Shown here: positions 49,146 to 57,260 of the stretch, one piece after another
Layout: every line of letters begins with the position of its first letter
How positions within the stretch are numbered: position 1 is the first letter of the stretch
Source of the DNA: Dactylosporangium roseum
Lineage (GTDB): Bacteria; Actinomycetota; Actinomycetes; Mycobacteriales; Micromonosporaceae
NCBI RefSeq assembly: GCF_025264685.1
Contig: NZ_CP073721.1
Location: 2,409,001 to 2,473,000, forward strand
Length of the DNA: 64,000 nt
Direction of reading: 5' to 3'
The notes under the pieces: model-generated
What the model was told of the DNA's origin: nothing
Databases searched by the model: none
What the model saw: only the letters and a program-made list of their open reading frames with translations
Translations under genes and position numbers: made by a program

Positions 49146-49749
49146 TCCCAGCCCAGCCCAGCCCGGCCGGCCCAGCCCAGCCCGGCATCGGCGGCCGGCC
49201 CGGCCCGGCCCAGCATCGGCGGCCGGCTCGTGCCGGGATCGGGGCCGGGCCGGGCCGGGAATGGCGGCTGCCCTGTCCGGGGCGCTCGTGCGGATCGCCG
49301 GGATGACTGTCCAATGTGGTCACTTCGGCGCGGCACGCGTGGCCGCGCCGCACCTGCCGGCCGGGCCGGGCAACGCCTTGATCATGGGAAAGATGTGGCT
49401 GTCAGGGTAGCCACATCTTTCCCGTGATCATGAGGTCGAGCGGCCTGGCGTTGGATTGTGCCGGAACGCGCGTCTCGGCGGCGGCACCTCCGAGGCCCGC
49501 ACCCGAATTGTCGGTCTCCGCGCGCTTCGGCCGGATGACCGGCCCGCCTGGAGGAAAGCCCGGGTCGTAGGCCAGGTTTTCCTCCAGCGAAGATTCGCGA
49601 TCAGGAACGTCGCCAGGGCCACTTGCCGGCGGGCGGTGGCGTCGTCCACACCTGACCGTGGGCTAAGGTCGGGCGGCCGACACGGCATGACAGGGATAGG
49701 TAAGCTGCGATCTCGACAGCATACGTGAAGCAACGGGGGATGCCGGCAG
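49146..49749. other. 604-bp intergenic region with repeats
   Basis: No supported gene. It begins with about 115 bp of CCCAG/CCCGG low-complexity repeats, contains a long REP-like palindrome (49379-49430), and ends with the promoter region of the eccE gene. That promoter includes AAGCTGCGAT (49702-49711), which recurs upstream of the AAA gene at 53904. Confidence 0.6.
49379..49430. repeat. REP-like long palindrome bounded by TGATCA
   Basis: Two 22-nt arms, TGATCATGGGAAAGATGTGG plus CT and its complement, separated by GTCAGGGT, with only one G-U wobble. The AT-rich stem is unlike its surroundings. Palindromes with GATCATGG ends and an AAAG core are, as I recall, scattered in intergenic regions of Micromonosporaceae, so this is probably a copy of a dispersed non-autonomous element. 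It could also terminate transcription. Confidence 0.65.
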
Positions 49750-50994
49750 ATGACTCAAGCGCCCACGTCCGTGCGGGCCACGCCGCCGGGGGATGACGCC
49801 GGCTCGCGGCCGCGGCTGCGGCGCAGGCCCGGATACGTCGGGGCCTTGCACATCGGGCGGCTGGTGCTCATCGAGGCCGTGATCCTGGGCATCGCCGCCG
49901 CGTTGCCGCGCGGACCGGTCGTCGCGGGGGTCAGCGCGTTCGCCGGGATCCTGGTGGCCCTGGTCGTCCTGCTGCGCTCGCACGGCCAGTGGTGGATCGA
50001 GCGCCGGTCGCTGTCGCGGCAGCACGCGCGGCGGCGCCGGGCGCGCCCGGCCGACGGCGCGCCCGGGGAGCGGCGGCTGACCATGCTGCGCACGCTCGCG
50101 CCCGGGCTGGTGATCCAGGACGCGGGTGTGGCCGGGGCGGAGTCCGGCACGCGGATCGGGATCGGCTGTGACGCCGCCGGGTGGTATGCGGCGGCGGTCG
50201 TCGGCCCCGAGCACTCGATGCGCGGCGACGCCGAGCCGGGCGTGCCGCTCGACCTGGCCGCGCGGGTCCTGGACGACGCCGAGCACCCGGGCGCGATCGT
50301 GCAGGTGACGACGCTGAGCGTGCCGGCGCCGTGGCAGCAGGTCGATCCCGGCCAGGCCGCCGCCCGGTCGTACCGTGAGCTGCAACAACTCCAGCAGGGG
50401 ACCCCTCCGCTGCCGGCGGAGCGCACGACCTGGGTCGCGGTGCGGCTCGAGGCGCGCTCCCGGGCGCAAGCCGGCATGGCCGGCAGCTACGACGCCGAGC
50501 ACGCGCCCGCGCTGGTCGCCTCGCTGATCCGCAAGGTCGGCCGGCTGCTGCGCGAGGCCGGGCTCGACCACCACATCCTGACCGCCGACGAGCTGGCCGC
50601 CGCCGTGAGCCGGGCCTGCGAGCTCGACCCGGCCGCGCCGGGCGGCTCCGGGAGCCCTCGCGAGGACTGGACGGCGTGGCGCTCCGGCGAGCTGTCCCAC
50701 GCCGCCTTCTGGCTGCGCGGCTGGCCTCGGATGCAGGACACCCCCGCCGTGCTCGACTGGCTCACGTCGATGCCGTCGGCGTCGTCGGGCGTGTCGATCA
50801 CGCTCACGCGCGACGACACCGGGCTGGCGGTGCGCTGTCTGCTGCGGGTCTCGGCGGCCGGTGACGCGCTCGAGCCGACGGTACGGGCCGTGAGCGAGGC
50901 CGCCGGCGCCATGCAGGCCGAGATCGTGCGCCTCGACGGCGAGCACGGGCCCGCCGTCTACGCCTGCGCGCCGACCGGGGGAGGTGCCAAGTGA
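49750..50994 (+). CDS. eccE: Type VII secretion protein EccE
   Basis: A 414-residue membrane protein with two adjacent N-terminal TM helices (HIGRLVLIEAVILGIAAALP; GVSAFAGILVALVVLLRSHG), a short RRSLSRQHARRRR stretch and a large soluble domain containing GIGCDAAGWYAAAVVGPEHS and TTWVAVRLEARSRAQAGMAG. This matches EccE, the peripheral membrane-complex subunit of ESX systems. The other core genes (eccB, eccC, eccD, mycP) are not in the window. It overlaps the next gene (GTGA). Confidence 0.85.
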   Translation: MTQAPTSVRATPPGDDAGSRPRLRRRPGYVGALHIGRLVLIEAVILGIAAALPRGPVVAGVSAFAGILVALVVLLRSHGQWWIERRSLSRQHARRRRARPADGAPGERRLTMLRTLAPGLVIQDAGVAGAESGTRIGIGCDAAGWYAAAVVGPEHSMRGDAEPGVPLDLAARVLDDAEHPGAIVQVTTLSVPAPWQQVDPGQAAARSYRELQQLQQGTPPLPAERTTWVAVRLEARSRAQAGMAGSYDAEHAPALVASLIRKVGRLLREAGLDHHILTADELAAAVSRACELDPAAPGGSGSPREDWTAWRSGELSHAAFWLRGWPRMQDTPAVLDWLTSMPSASSGVSITLTRDDTGLAVRCLLRVSAAGDALEPTVRAVSEAAGAMQAEIVRLDGEHGPAVYACAPTGGGAK

Positions 50995-52025
50995 CCCAGC
51001 CGCCACCGCCACCGCACCAGCCCGGACCTCCCGGCCGTCCGGCAGCGGCACAGCACGCCGCCGGTCCCGCCCGGCACCAGGCCGCACCGCCGCAGCAGCG
51101 CCGGGCGGCGGCCGACGCCCGGCCGGCGGTCGTCACGCAGCCGCCGCCCGGTCTCGAGACCGGCCAGGCCCGGCAGGCGGTGCCGTGGCAGGCGCAGGCG
51201 ACGGCGTCCGCCCAGGCCGCGGCCTCGGTCGCCGCGCCCGAGGAGGCGCTCACCGCCCGGCCGGCACCCACCGGGCCGCCGCCCGAGGCGCGGCAGGGCC
51301 CGGCCACCGCTCGCGGGGAGCGGCACAAGGCGCTGTCACACCGGTTGCCCGCGCTGCACGTCGGCTGGCACGCGGTCAGCTCCGCGATGCTGCGCGGCGT
51401 CACCGCCGGGGGTGGCGCGACCGGGCTGCTCCTCGGCGTCGACTACCAGCGGCAGCCGGTGTCGATCCGGTTCTTCCGGCCGCAAGCGACCCGCGTCACG
51501 CTCGTCGGCGGGCTGTGGGCCGCGCGGATCCTGGTGTTCCGGGCGCTGGCGCTCGGCGCGCGGGCCGTCGTCATGACCGGTGACCCTCGGTCGTGGCAGG
51601 GCCTCGGCGAGTGGGCGACCGGCATGGCCGACCGGATGGTGCTGTGGAACGATCCACGCCCGCCGGCCGTGCCTGCCAACGCCCGGCAGCCGCTGCTCGT
51701 CGTCGACGACGCCGGGACCACCGGCGGTGTCGTCACGCCGAAGCCGCAACCCGGCCCGTGGCAGACCCAGGTGACCGTGCTGCGCCACCTCGGCCCGGAG
51801 AACGCGCACGCGTTGCAGGGCAGCAACCTGGTCATGCTCCAGCGGCTCAGCGCCCCGGAGGCGGCCGTCGCCGGCTCGGCGCTGAACCTCACCGAACAGG
51901 GCGCCGGCCTGCTGCAGGAGATGGCGCCCGAGATGCTCGCGCTCATGGGCAGCGACGCCAACCGCTACATCTGGCTCGCCCCGACCAGCATCGAGCAGCA
52001 GTACCACGGACCGCCGCAGCGATAG
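50991..52025 (+). CDS. EccE-linked protein with degenerate ATPase-like domain
   Basis: A 344-residue protein. The first 115 residues are Pro/Ala/Gln-rich and disordered. The rest resembles a P-loop fold: VTLVGGLWAARILVFRALAL occupies the place of the Walker A strand and loop, but there is no GxxxxGKS/T. A Walker B-like LLVVDDAG follows, then NLVMLQRLSAPEAAVAG. I infer a non-hydrolysing relative of FtsK/EccC-type ATPases acting as an adaptor. GTG 50991 overlaps the eccE stop. It is convergent with the SseB-like gene, only 4 bp away. Confidence 0.6.
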   Translation: MTQPPPPPHQPGPPGRPAAAQHAAGPARHQAAPPQQRRAAADARPAVVTQPPPGLETGQARQAVPWQAQATASAQAAASVAAPEEALTARPAPTGPPPEARQGPATARGERHKALSHRLPALHVGWHAVSSAMLRGVTAGGGATGLLLGVDYQRQPVSIRFFRPQATRVTLVGGLWAARILVFRALALGARAVVMTGDPRSWQGLGEWATGMADRMVLWNDPRPPAVPANARQPLLVVDDAGTTGGVVTPKPQPGPWQTQVTVLRHLGPENAHALQGSNLVMLQRLSAPEAAVAGSALNLTEQGAGLLQEMAPEMLALMGSDANRYIWLAPTSIEQQYHGPPQR

Positions 52026-52029
52026 CCGA

Positions 52030-52914
52030 TCAGTCCTCGTCGCGGCGGCGGTTCTTGTCCTCCACCGCGGTGAGGAACGCGTCGTACATCGCCCGCATCG
52101 CCTCGGCGGGCAGCTCCATGCCGTTGGCGCCGCCCGGGTTGAGCCGCAGCGCGCCGCCGTCCTCCGGCCACGAGGCGACGATCTCGACGAACCCGACCGT
52201 GACCCACTCGCGGTCGCCGAGCTCCGACTGGAGGTACGGCAGCGAGGTGAACGCCAGGATCACCGGCACGCCGTCCACCCGCTCGGCCCGCCACCACGGG
52301 AACTCGGGGTCGGTCACGTCGCGGGAGACGACGGCCGAGTCGGTGCGCACCGCCGTCCAGTAGTCGGCGGGCTCTGATGCCGGCTCGGGCGCCAGCTCCT
52401 CCTGGGTCGGCAGCGGCAGCAGCAGCTCCGCGTCGATCAGCCGGGACAGGTAGGCCTCGCGGTCCTCGGCCCGCACCGCCGCACCCAGGGCGAAGTCCAG
52501 CGGCGCCCACTCCGGCTCCCACGCCAGCAGGTCGCGCACCGCCTGCGGCGTCAGCATCGACCGCACCGGCAGGCCCGGGTCGACGGCCAGGCCCCAGCCG
52601 AGGTCGGCGATGAACCGCACCACCTCGAACAGCGGCGACCGGCGGAGATGGCGGAACTCCGGCGGCAGCGCCGGGCCGGAGGTGAACGCGACGACGTACT
52701 TCTCGCCGCCCGCCTCGGCGGTCATCCACGTCACCTTCTCGCGGCCGTCCGCGGCCCCGGCCGTGATCGGCAGGATCAGCGCCGCCTGGGACACGGCCTG
52801 GAGATAGGCGAGCTGGTCACCGGCGGCGACCGCGGCGGCCATCGCCTCCTCGGCCTCGGTGGTCGGCCGCCACCCCGTGCCGGAGACCGGCCCGGTCACC
52901 GAACCGCCGCTCAC
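52030..52914 (-). CDS. SseB-domain protein
   Basis: A 294-residue soluble protein with two SseB-like units: EEAMAAAVAAGDQLAYLQAV with ILPITAGAADGREKVTWMTA and VVAFTSGPALPPEFRHLRRS, then AYLSRLIDAELLLPLPTQEE with PVILAFTSLPYLQSELGDRE. SseB-family proteins recur in actinobacterial secretion and toxin loci. The start is GTG 52914, with GAGGG 9 nt upstream and GTGA overlap of the SUKH-3 stop; ATG 52920 is possible. It is the last gene of the deaminase - SUKH-3 - SseB operon. Confidence 0.75.
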   Translation of the reverse strand: MSGGSVTGPVSGTGWRPTTEAEEAMAAAVAAGDQLAYLQAVSQAALILPITAGAADGREKVTWMTAEAGGEKYVVAFTSGPALPPEFRHLRRSPLFEVVRFIADLGWGLAVDPGLPVRSMLTPQAVRDLLAWEPEWAPLDFALGAAVRAEDREAYLSRLIDAELLLPLPTQEELAPEPASEPADYWTAVRTDSAVVSRDVTDPEFPWWRAERVDGVPVILAFTSLPYLQSELGDREWVTVGFVEIVASWPEDGGALRLNPGGANGMELPAEAMRAMYDAFLTAVEDKNRRRDED

Positions 52915-53405
52915 GCCCATGTGCCCTCGTCCGACACCCGGGCCGGCATCCGCCCGGCCACCAGCGTGCACAGCGCCTCGTCGAGGGTGGCGCCGAGGAA
53001 CCAGTCGGCGGTGTGGTCGACGAGGAACACCCGGCCCCGCTCGTCGACGGCGAGCAGCCCGGTGCCGTCGCCCTCCTCGCCGAGCGGGGTCATCCGCGCG
53101 CCGACCAGGGTGCCGAGCTCGGCGAGCGTCGACGCGCTGTGCAGGGCGCGCATCGGGTCGAGCACGAAGCTGGGCGGCGCCACCTGCTCACCGGCGCCCT
53201 CGCCACGGACCGCGAGCCCGCCGAACTCGGCGAACGCCGCCATCGCGGGCGGCACCACGGTGTGCTGGTGACCGTCCGGGGAGGCGTGCGAGGCGAGTGC
53301 CAGCGCCCACATCCGCGCCTGGTGCCGCTCGTTCCGGCCGGGCGTCCAGCCGGCGCGGGCCAGCACCTCCGCCACCTCCGAGGGAAACCGCTCCGGCGTG
53401 CTCAT
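52911..53405 (-). CDS. SUKH-3-type immunity protein
   Basis: A 164-residue protein opening ERFPSEVAEVLARAGWTPGR, the SUKH-3 signature, followed by PPAMAAFAEFGGLAVRG (FGG motif) and a C-terminal ALCTLVAGRMPARV. SUKH superfamily proteins neutralise nuclease and deaminase toxins of polymorphic toxin systems. It lies 28 nt after the YwqJ-type deaminase gene, its likely cognate target. It overlaps the SseB-like gene. Confidence 0.82.
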   Translation of the reverse strand: MSTPERFPSEVAEVLARAGWTPGRNERHQARMWALALASHASPDGHQHTVVPPAMAAFAEFGGLAVRGEGAGEQVAPPSFVLDPMRALHSASTLAELGTLVGARMTPLGEEGDGTGLLAVDERGRVFLVDHTADWFLGATLDEALCTLVAGRMPARVSDEGTWA

Positions 53406-53433
53406 GCGACCTCCGCTGCGCTCCGGACCGCCC

Positions 53434-53838
53434 TCACTCGGCCACCACCTCGACGCCGAGCCACTCCAGCAGCGCGGCGCAGCTACGGCAGGTCGGTGCC
53501 GGGCGGCCGTGCGCCGGGTCGCCGTCCTCCCGGATGAAGCACACCGACATCCGCGCGCCCCACAGCTCGGCGCGCGCGGCGGCCGCGGTCAGCGGCCGGC
53601 CGGCCTCCCGCTCGGCCGCGTGCAGCCGGTCGGAGACGAGCACCACCTCGGCGCACGAGCCCGCATACCGCTCGCGCTGCTCGGCCGGCAGTTCGTGCAG
53701 GAACCGCCGGACCAGCGGATGGAGGTCGGGGGGCGCGTCGCCCCGCACCGACGTGTGCTGGTGGACGGTGCCGCCGACCAGCAGCGCCCCCGCCGTCAAC
53801 GGGAGCGTCCGGCCGATCACCGCGCGACTGGTCGCCAT
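53434..53838 (-). CDS. YwqJ-type nucleic-acid deaminase
   Basis: A 134-residue stand-alone deaminase-fold protein. Catalytic and zinc motifs are intact: SCAEVVLVSDRL (CAE) and PAPTCRSCAALLEWLGV (CxxC), with the preceding GGTVHQHTSVRGDAPPDLHP typical of YwqJ-related putative deaminases. Such domains usually form the C-terminal warhead of large secreted toxins; here the domain is free-standing without a trafficking region. It is followed by a SUKH-3 immunity gene. ATG 53838 is chosen; GTG 53847 is possible. Confidence 0.82.
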   Translation of the reverse strand: MATSRAVIGRTLPLTAGALLVGGTVHQHTSVRGDAPPDLHPLVRRFLHELPAEQRERYAGSCAEVVLVSDRLHAAEREAGRPLTAAAARAELWGARMSVCFIREDGDPAHGRPAPTCRSCAALLEWLGVEVVAE

Positions 53839-53940
53839 GCGTCCCACCCTATCGTCCGGACCCGTGCGGAACTGCCCATAGGCGGGCGTCGTATCGACAC
53901 GGCAAGCTGCGATACTGCGAAGGCGAAGACCGCTCGACTA

Positions 53941-53957
53941 CCCAGGGAGCCACGATC
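53941..53957 (+). promoter_or_regulatory. RBS and non-canonical start of the AAA gene
   Basis: AGGGAG (53944-53949) precedes the in-frame ATC codon at 53955 by 5 nt. No ATG, GTG or TTG occurs in this frame between the nearest upstream region and 54039, yet the protein sequence is clearly homologous-looking from TIRTLLVSPQQRGAY. ATC (or ACG at 53952) is the probable start. Confidence 0.45.
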
Positions 53958-55628
53958 CGCACACTCCTCGTCTCCCCGCAGCAGCGCGGCGCCTACACCA
54001 CGATCGGTGACGCGCTCGCCGCGGTCACCGACGACTCGGTGATCGCGGTCGCCCCCGGCACCTACGCCGAGGCCATCTACCTCACCGGCAAGCGTGTGCG
54101 GCTGGTCAGCGCCGAGCCGCGGAGCACGGTGACGCTCGACGCGTCGATGCTGCCGCACCCGACCGTCAGCGTCCGCGACGGCGCGCTCGCCCTGGAGGGC
54201 TTCGTGCTGCGCGCCGGCGACGCCCCGGTGATCAGCGCCCGGCACACCCGGTTGTCGCTGGCGAGCTGTGAGCTGTCGGCCGGTTTCGGGCCCGGCGTCG
54301 ACCTGGCCGGCGGCTCCATCGAGATGCGCAAGTGCACGGTCACCGGCGCGCAGTACGGCATTGTGGTCGAGGACGCGCCGGGCACCATCGACGGCTGCCA
54401 GATCGACGACGTCGCCGAGGACGGCATCATCGTGCGCATCGGCGCCGACCCGGTCATCACCGGCACCGTCGTGCGCGGCTGCGGCCGCCGCGGCATCTAC
54501 GTCTACCAGTTCGGCAAGCCGACGATCGAGGGCTGCGAGGTGGCCCAGACCGGCGACGCCGGCATCGTGGTCGCCCATCAGAGCACTCCCGCGATCCGCC
54601 GCTGCTGGGTCCACGACACCCAGGGCGTCGGCGTCTCCTTCGCCCGCGGCTGCGCCGGCGCGGTGGAGGAGTGCCGGATCGAGAACACGGGCGTGCCCGC
54701 GCTGGACATCGCCGACGGCGCCACGCCGACCGTGATCACCGCCCGGCCGGACGCGCCACCGCTCACCATCGGCGACGCGAGCCCGTCCGCCGGCGGCGAC
54801 GCCGAGGCCGTGGAGCAACTGCTCGCCGAGCTCGACTCGATGGTCGGCCTGGCCGGGGTCAAGGACGAGGTGCGCGCCCTCATCGACGAGATACAGGTCA
54901 ACGAGTGGCGCCGCAGCGCCGGCCTCGCCGTCGGCGGCATGAGCCACCACCTCGTCTTCGCCGGCGCGCCCGGCACCGGCAAGACCACCGTGGCCCGCGT
55001 CTACGGCAAGCTCCTCGCCGCGCTCGGCGTGCTGCCGAAAGGCGCGTTCAAGGAGGTGTCCCGCCGGGACCTCGTCGGGCAGTATCTCGGCCACACCGCC
55101 GAGAAGACCTCCGCCGCCTTCGAGGAGGCCCGCGGCGGCGTGCTGTTCATCGACGAGGCCTACACACTGTCCCGGTCGATGGGCTCCGGCGGCGACTTCG
55201 GCCAGGAGTCGATCGACACGCTGGTGAAGCTGATGGAGGACCACCGGCACGAGATCGCCGTGATCGCGGCCGGCTACACCGGCGAGATGGACGAGTTCAT
55301 CTCGGCCAACCCGGGTCTGGCGTCGCGGTTCACCAAGACCATCGTCTTCGAGAACTACAGTCCGGAAGAGCTCGTCCGCATCGTGCGGCGGATGTGCGCC
55401 GAGGACGACTACGTCCTCGGCGGGCAGGTCGAGGCGGCGCTGCTGCGGCACTTCGCGGCGATCGAGCGCGACGCCAACTTCGGCAACGCCCGCGACGCCC
55501 GCAAGCTCTTCGAGAGCGTCCGCAAGGCCCAGGCGCAGCGGCTGCGGGTGCTGGGCCGCCGGCCCAGCCTCGACGAGCTGCGCACGCTCGAGCTCGCCGA
55601 CGTCGAGGCCGTCGTCGGCGTGAGCTGA
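53955..55628 (+). CDS. Beta-helix / CbxX-type AAA ATPase fusion
   Basis: About 557 residues. The N-terminal half is a right-handed parallel beta-helix: TIGDALAAVTDDSVIAVAPG, then repeated coils such as IVVEDAPGTIDGCQIDDVAE and IYVYQFGKPTIEGCEVAQTG. The C-terminal half is a CbxX/CfxQ (EccA-like) AAA+ domain: Walker A VFAGAPGTGKTTVARVY, Walker B GGVLFIDEAYTLSRSMG, sensor-1 region EIAVIAAGYTGEMDEFI and arginine finger near GLASRFTKTIVFENY. Related AAA proteins (EccA) handle ESX substrates, which fits the adjacent eccE. The conventional start GTG 54039 would cut off the first beta-helix coil; the real start is probably ATC 53955. Confidence 0.85.
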   Translation: MRTLLVSPQQRGAYTTIGDALAAVTDDSVIAVAPGTYAEAIYLTGKRVRLVSAEPRSTVTLDASMLPHPTVSVRDGALALEGFVLRAGDAPVISARHTRLSLASCELSAGFGPGVDLAGGSIEMRKCTVTGAQYGIVVEDAPGTIDGCQIDDVAEDGIIVRIGADPVITGTVVRGCGRRGIYVYQFGKPTIEGCEVAQTGDAGIVVAHQSTPAIRRCWVHDTQGVGVSFARGCAGAVEECRIENTGVPALDIADGATPTVITARPDAPPLTIGDASPSAGGDAEAVEQLLAELDSMVGLAGVKDEVRALIDEIQVNEWRRSAGLAVGGMSHHLVFAGAPGTGKTTVARVYGKLLAALGVLPKGAFKEVSRRDLVGQYLGHTAEKTSAAFEEARGGVLFIDEAYTLSRSMGSGGDFGQESIDTLVKLMEDHRHEIAVIAAGYTGEMDEFISANPGLASRFTKTIVFENYSPEELVRIVRRMCAEDDYVLGGQVEAALLRHFAAIERDANFGNARDARKLFESVRKAQAQRLRVLGRRPSLDELRTLELADVEAVVGVS

Positions 55629-55639
55629 GGGGAGAGCGC

Positions 55640-56239
55640 ATGTCGTTGCCCGGCGGCGGGTCCGAGGAGTTCCGGGCCACCTGGCGGCAGACGTGGCACA
55701 CGCACATCAAGCCGTTCCTGATCTCGAACATCCTCATCGCGGTGGTCGCGTGGGTGCTCGGCTACGTGTTCGGCGGCCCGGTCGTCTCGGTGCTGCCGCC
55801 GGTCGTCCTCGTCGGCCTGATCACGCTGCTGCAGCGGGTCGCCAGCCGCGGGCACGGCCTGCGGCTGTCCGCCGACGGCGTCGAGTTCCTGCGCCGTGAC
55901 GGCGTCGTCGTGCGCATGCGGTGGGCCGACATCCGCGGGATCGCCGTGCTGGATCAGCGCCGGACCGGGGTCATCGCCCCCTACGGCGTCGCCCGGGCGG
56001 CCGCGGCGGCCGATTCCGCGGCGTTCGCGGCCGCGAACACCGGCGACGGCCTGGTCGGCATCGGTGAGGTCCTGACCCCGGCGCAGGCCGCGCAGCAGCG
56101 CCAGGCCGGCCCGGCGTGGCAGCCGCTCGGCAAGACCGGCGCGGCCTCCCTGCGCCTCGCCGTCGTCGACCGCGAGTGGCGCACCGGCCGCATCGGCGAG
56201 TGGTTCCGCGCCTACCGCCCCGACCTGATGCCGGGCTAG
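55640..56239 (+). CDS. Small two-TM membrane protein, YcxB-like
   Basis: A 199-residue protein: two adjacent TM helices (FLISNILIAVVAWVLGYVFG; SVLPPVVLVGLITLLQRVAS), then a cytoplasmic beta-rich domain (LRLSADGVEFLRRDGVVVRM; RWADIRGIAVLDQRRTG) recalling YcxB/PH-like domains, and a C-terminal WRTGRIGEWFRAYRPDLMPG. AGGGGAGAG precedes ATG 55640, 11 nt after the AAA gene, so it is in the same operon. The role in the secretion locus is unknown. Confidence 0.7.
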   Translation: MSLPGGGSEEFRATWRQTWHTHIKPFLISNILIAVVAWVLGYVFGGPVVSVLPPVVLVGLITLLQRVASRGHGLRLSADGVEFLRRDGVVVRMRWADIRGIAVLDQRRTGVIAPYGVARAAAAADSAAFAAANTGDGLVGIGEVLTPAQAAQQRQAGPAWQPLGKTGAASLRLAVVDREWRTGRIGEWFRAYRPDLMPG

Positions 56240-56258
56240 GCCGGCCTCTGGCCGGGCT

Positions 56259-56747
56259 CTAGGCCGGGTCCGGGTCGCCGTCCTTCGGCGCGACGCCGGG
56301 CAGGTGCAGCGTCCGGTCGAGGCCGGACGGCTCCCAGGAGCGGTAGACCAGGTCGGCCGGGCGGTCCACCTCGTTGAGGTCGCGTAGGACGGTGACCACG
56401 GCGTCGACCAGTCGGTCGTATTCGGCGGTCGTCGCCGGCCAGGTGAGCTCCTGCCACCAGTTGGTGTCGTCGGGGTCGGCCGGGTGCCAGCCCAGCGCCT
56501 CGAGCATCCGGGTGCTGCGGGCGCTCGGACGGGTGGTGCCCTCGGCGTCGACGGTGTCGCCGCCGACCTCGGCGCGCAGGTAGCCGATGCGCCGGTCGCC
56601 GCCGGCCGGGTCGCCGGCCCGCTGCACGAACTGGGCGAGGTGCCAGGGCTTCCCGCGCTCGTGCAGGACGATGATCGCGTTTTCCGGCAGCCGCGCCAGC
56701 TCGGTGGTCAGTGCGCGAGCGAACTGCGCCCACCCGTCGTCGGTCAC
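56259..56747 (-). CDS. TY-Chap-like (YbjN-type) chaperone protein
   Basis: A 162-residue protein: GWAQFARALTTELARLPENA, an AQFVQRAGDPAGGDRRIGYL strand pair, LEALGWHPADPDDTNWWQEL and VTVLRDLNEVDRPADLVYRS. This layout (beta strands, an LGW-P---N-W motif, a C-terminal helix) matches TY-Chap N-type domains, secretion-chaperone-like proteins abundant beside actinobacterial type VII toxins. GTG 56747 overlaps the preceding gene's stop. Last gene of the toxin operon, convergent with the two-TM protein gene. Confidence 0.65.
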   Translation of the reverse strand: MTDDGWAQFARALTTELARLPENAIIVLHERGKPWHLAQFVQRAGDPAGGDRRIGYLRAEVGGDTVDAEGTTRPSARSTRMLEALGWHPADPDDTNWWQELTWPATTAEYDRLVDAVVTVLRDLNEVDRPADLVYRSWEPSGLDRTLHLPGVAPKDGDPDPA

Positions 56748-57256
56748 TGCTCGTGCTCCGACAGCGCGACGAGCCGGTCGTACTCGGCGGTGCGGAGCAT
56801 GGCCAGCCGCACGGTCAACCGGCTCAGGCCGAGCTCCAGAACCGCGTCGCCGAGCCGCCACGTGAGGATGGACTGGTTGTCGCCCATCTCGGTCGTGTGC
56901 GGCGGGCCGAACGACTCCGCGAGCGCGCGCGCGGCGACGGCGAACGCGTCGCGGTGCAGCTCGGCGCGGCCGGGCGTGCGCAGCGGGAGGTTGTCGCAGA
57001 GCCCGGTGGAGAGCCTCGACACCGTGCCGTCCCGATCGAGGTCGAGGTAGGACAGGCACTTGGCCACGTCGAAGCCCGGGTCGGCGGTGACCGTGCGGTC
57101 GTCCCCGTCGTCCTCGCACCTGGCCCAGCCGAGCCGCTCCAGCACCCGATCGGCCGGTGCGGTGTGCAGCAGCGGCTCCACCGAGATCATCCGGCGGCTC
57201 ACCGCCTGCACCTGCTCGGCGGTGAGTGTCCGCGGCTGGTGCGGCTCGGTCGACAT
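56744..57256 (-). CDS. Toxin-island protein of unknown function
   Basis: A 170-residue soluble acidic protein. Visible features: ERLGWARCEDDGDDRTVTAD, DVAKCLSYLDLDRDGTVSRL and a helix-strand end (NQSILTWRLGDAVLELGLSR). It recalls DUF6301-type proteins that accompany type VII toxins, but I cannot confirm this. It starts 4 nt after the SUKH-3 fusion gene and overlaps the TY-Chap-like gene. A candidate immunity or chaperone component. Confidence 0.55.
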   Translation of the reverse strand: MSTEPHQPRTLTAEQVQAVSRRMISVEPLLHTAPADRVLERLGWARCEDDGDDRTVTADPGFDVAKCLSYLDLDRDGTVSRLSTGLCDNLPLRTPGRAELHRDAFAVAARALAESFGPPHTTEMGDNQSILTWRLGDAVLELGLSRLTVRLAMLRTAEYDRLVALSEHEQ

Positions 57257-57260
57257 GCGC

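Noticed and set aside
49146..49265. CCCAG/CCCGG-rich stretch as a regulatory array or small gene
   Set aside because: Simple-sequence drift in a GC-rich spacer; no consistent unit length, start codon or ribosome-binding site.
49428..49733. A 101-residue minus-strand frame in the intergenic region before eccE
   Set aside because: No ribosome-binding site, no family resemblance and mixed codon bias; it also overlaps the probable eccE promoter.
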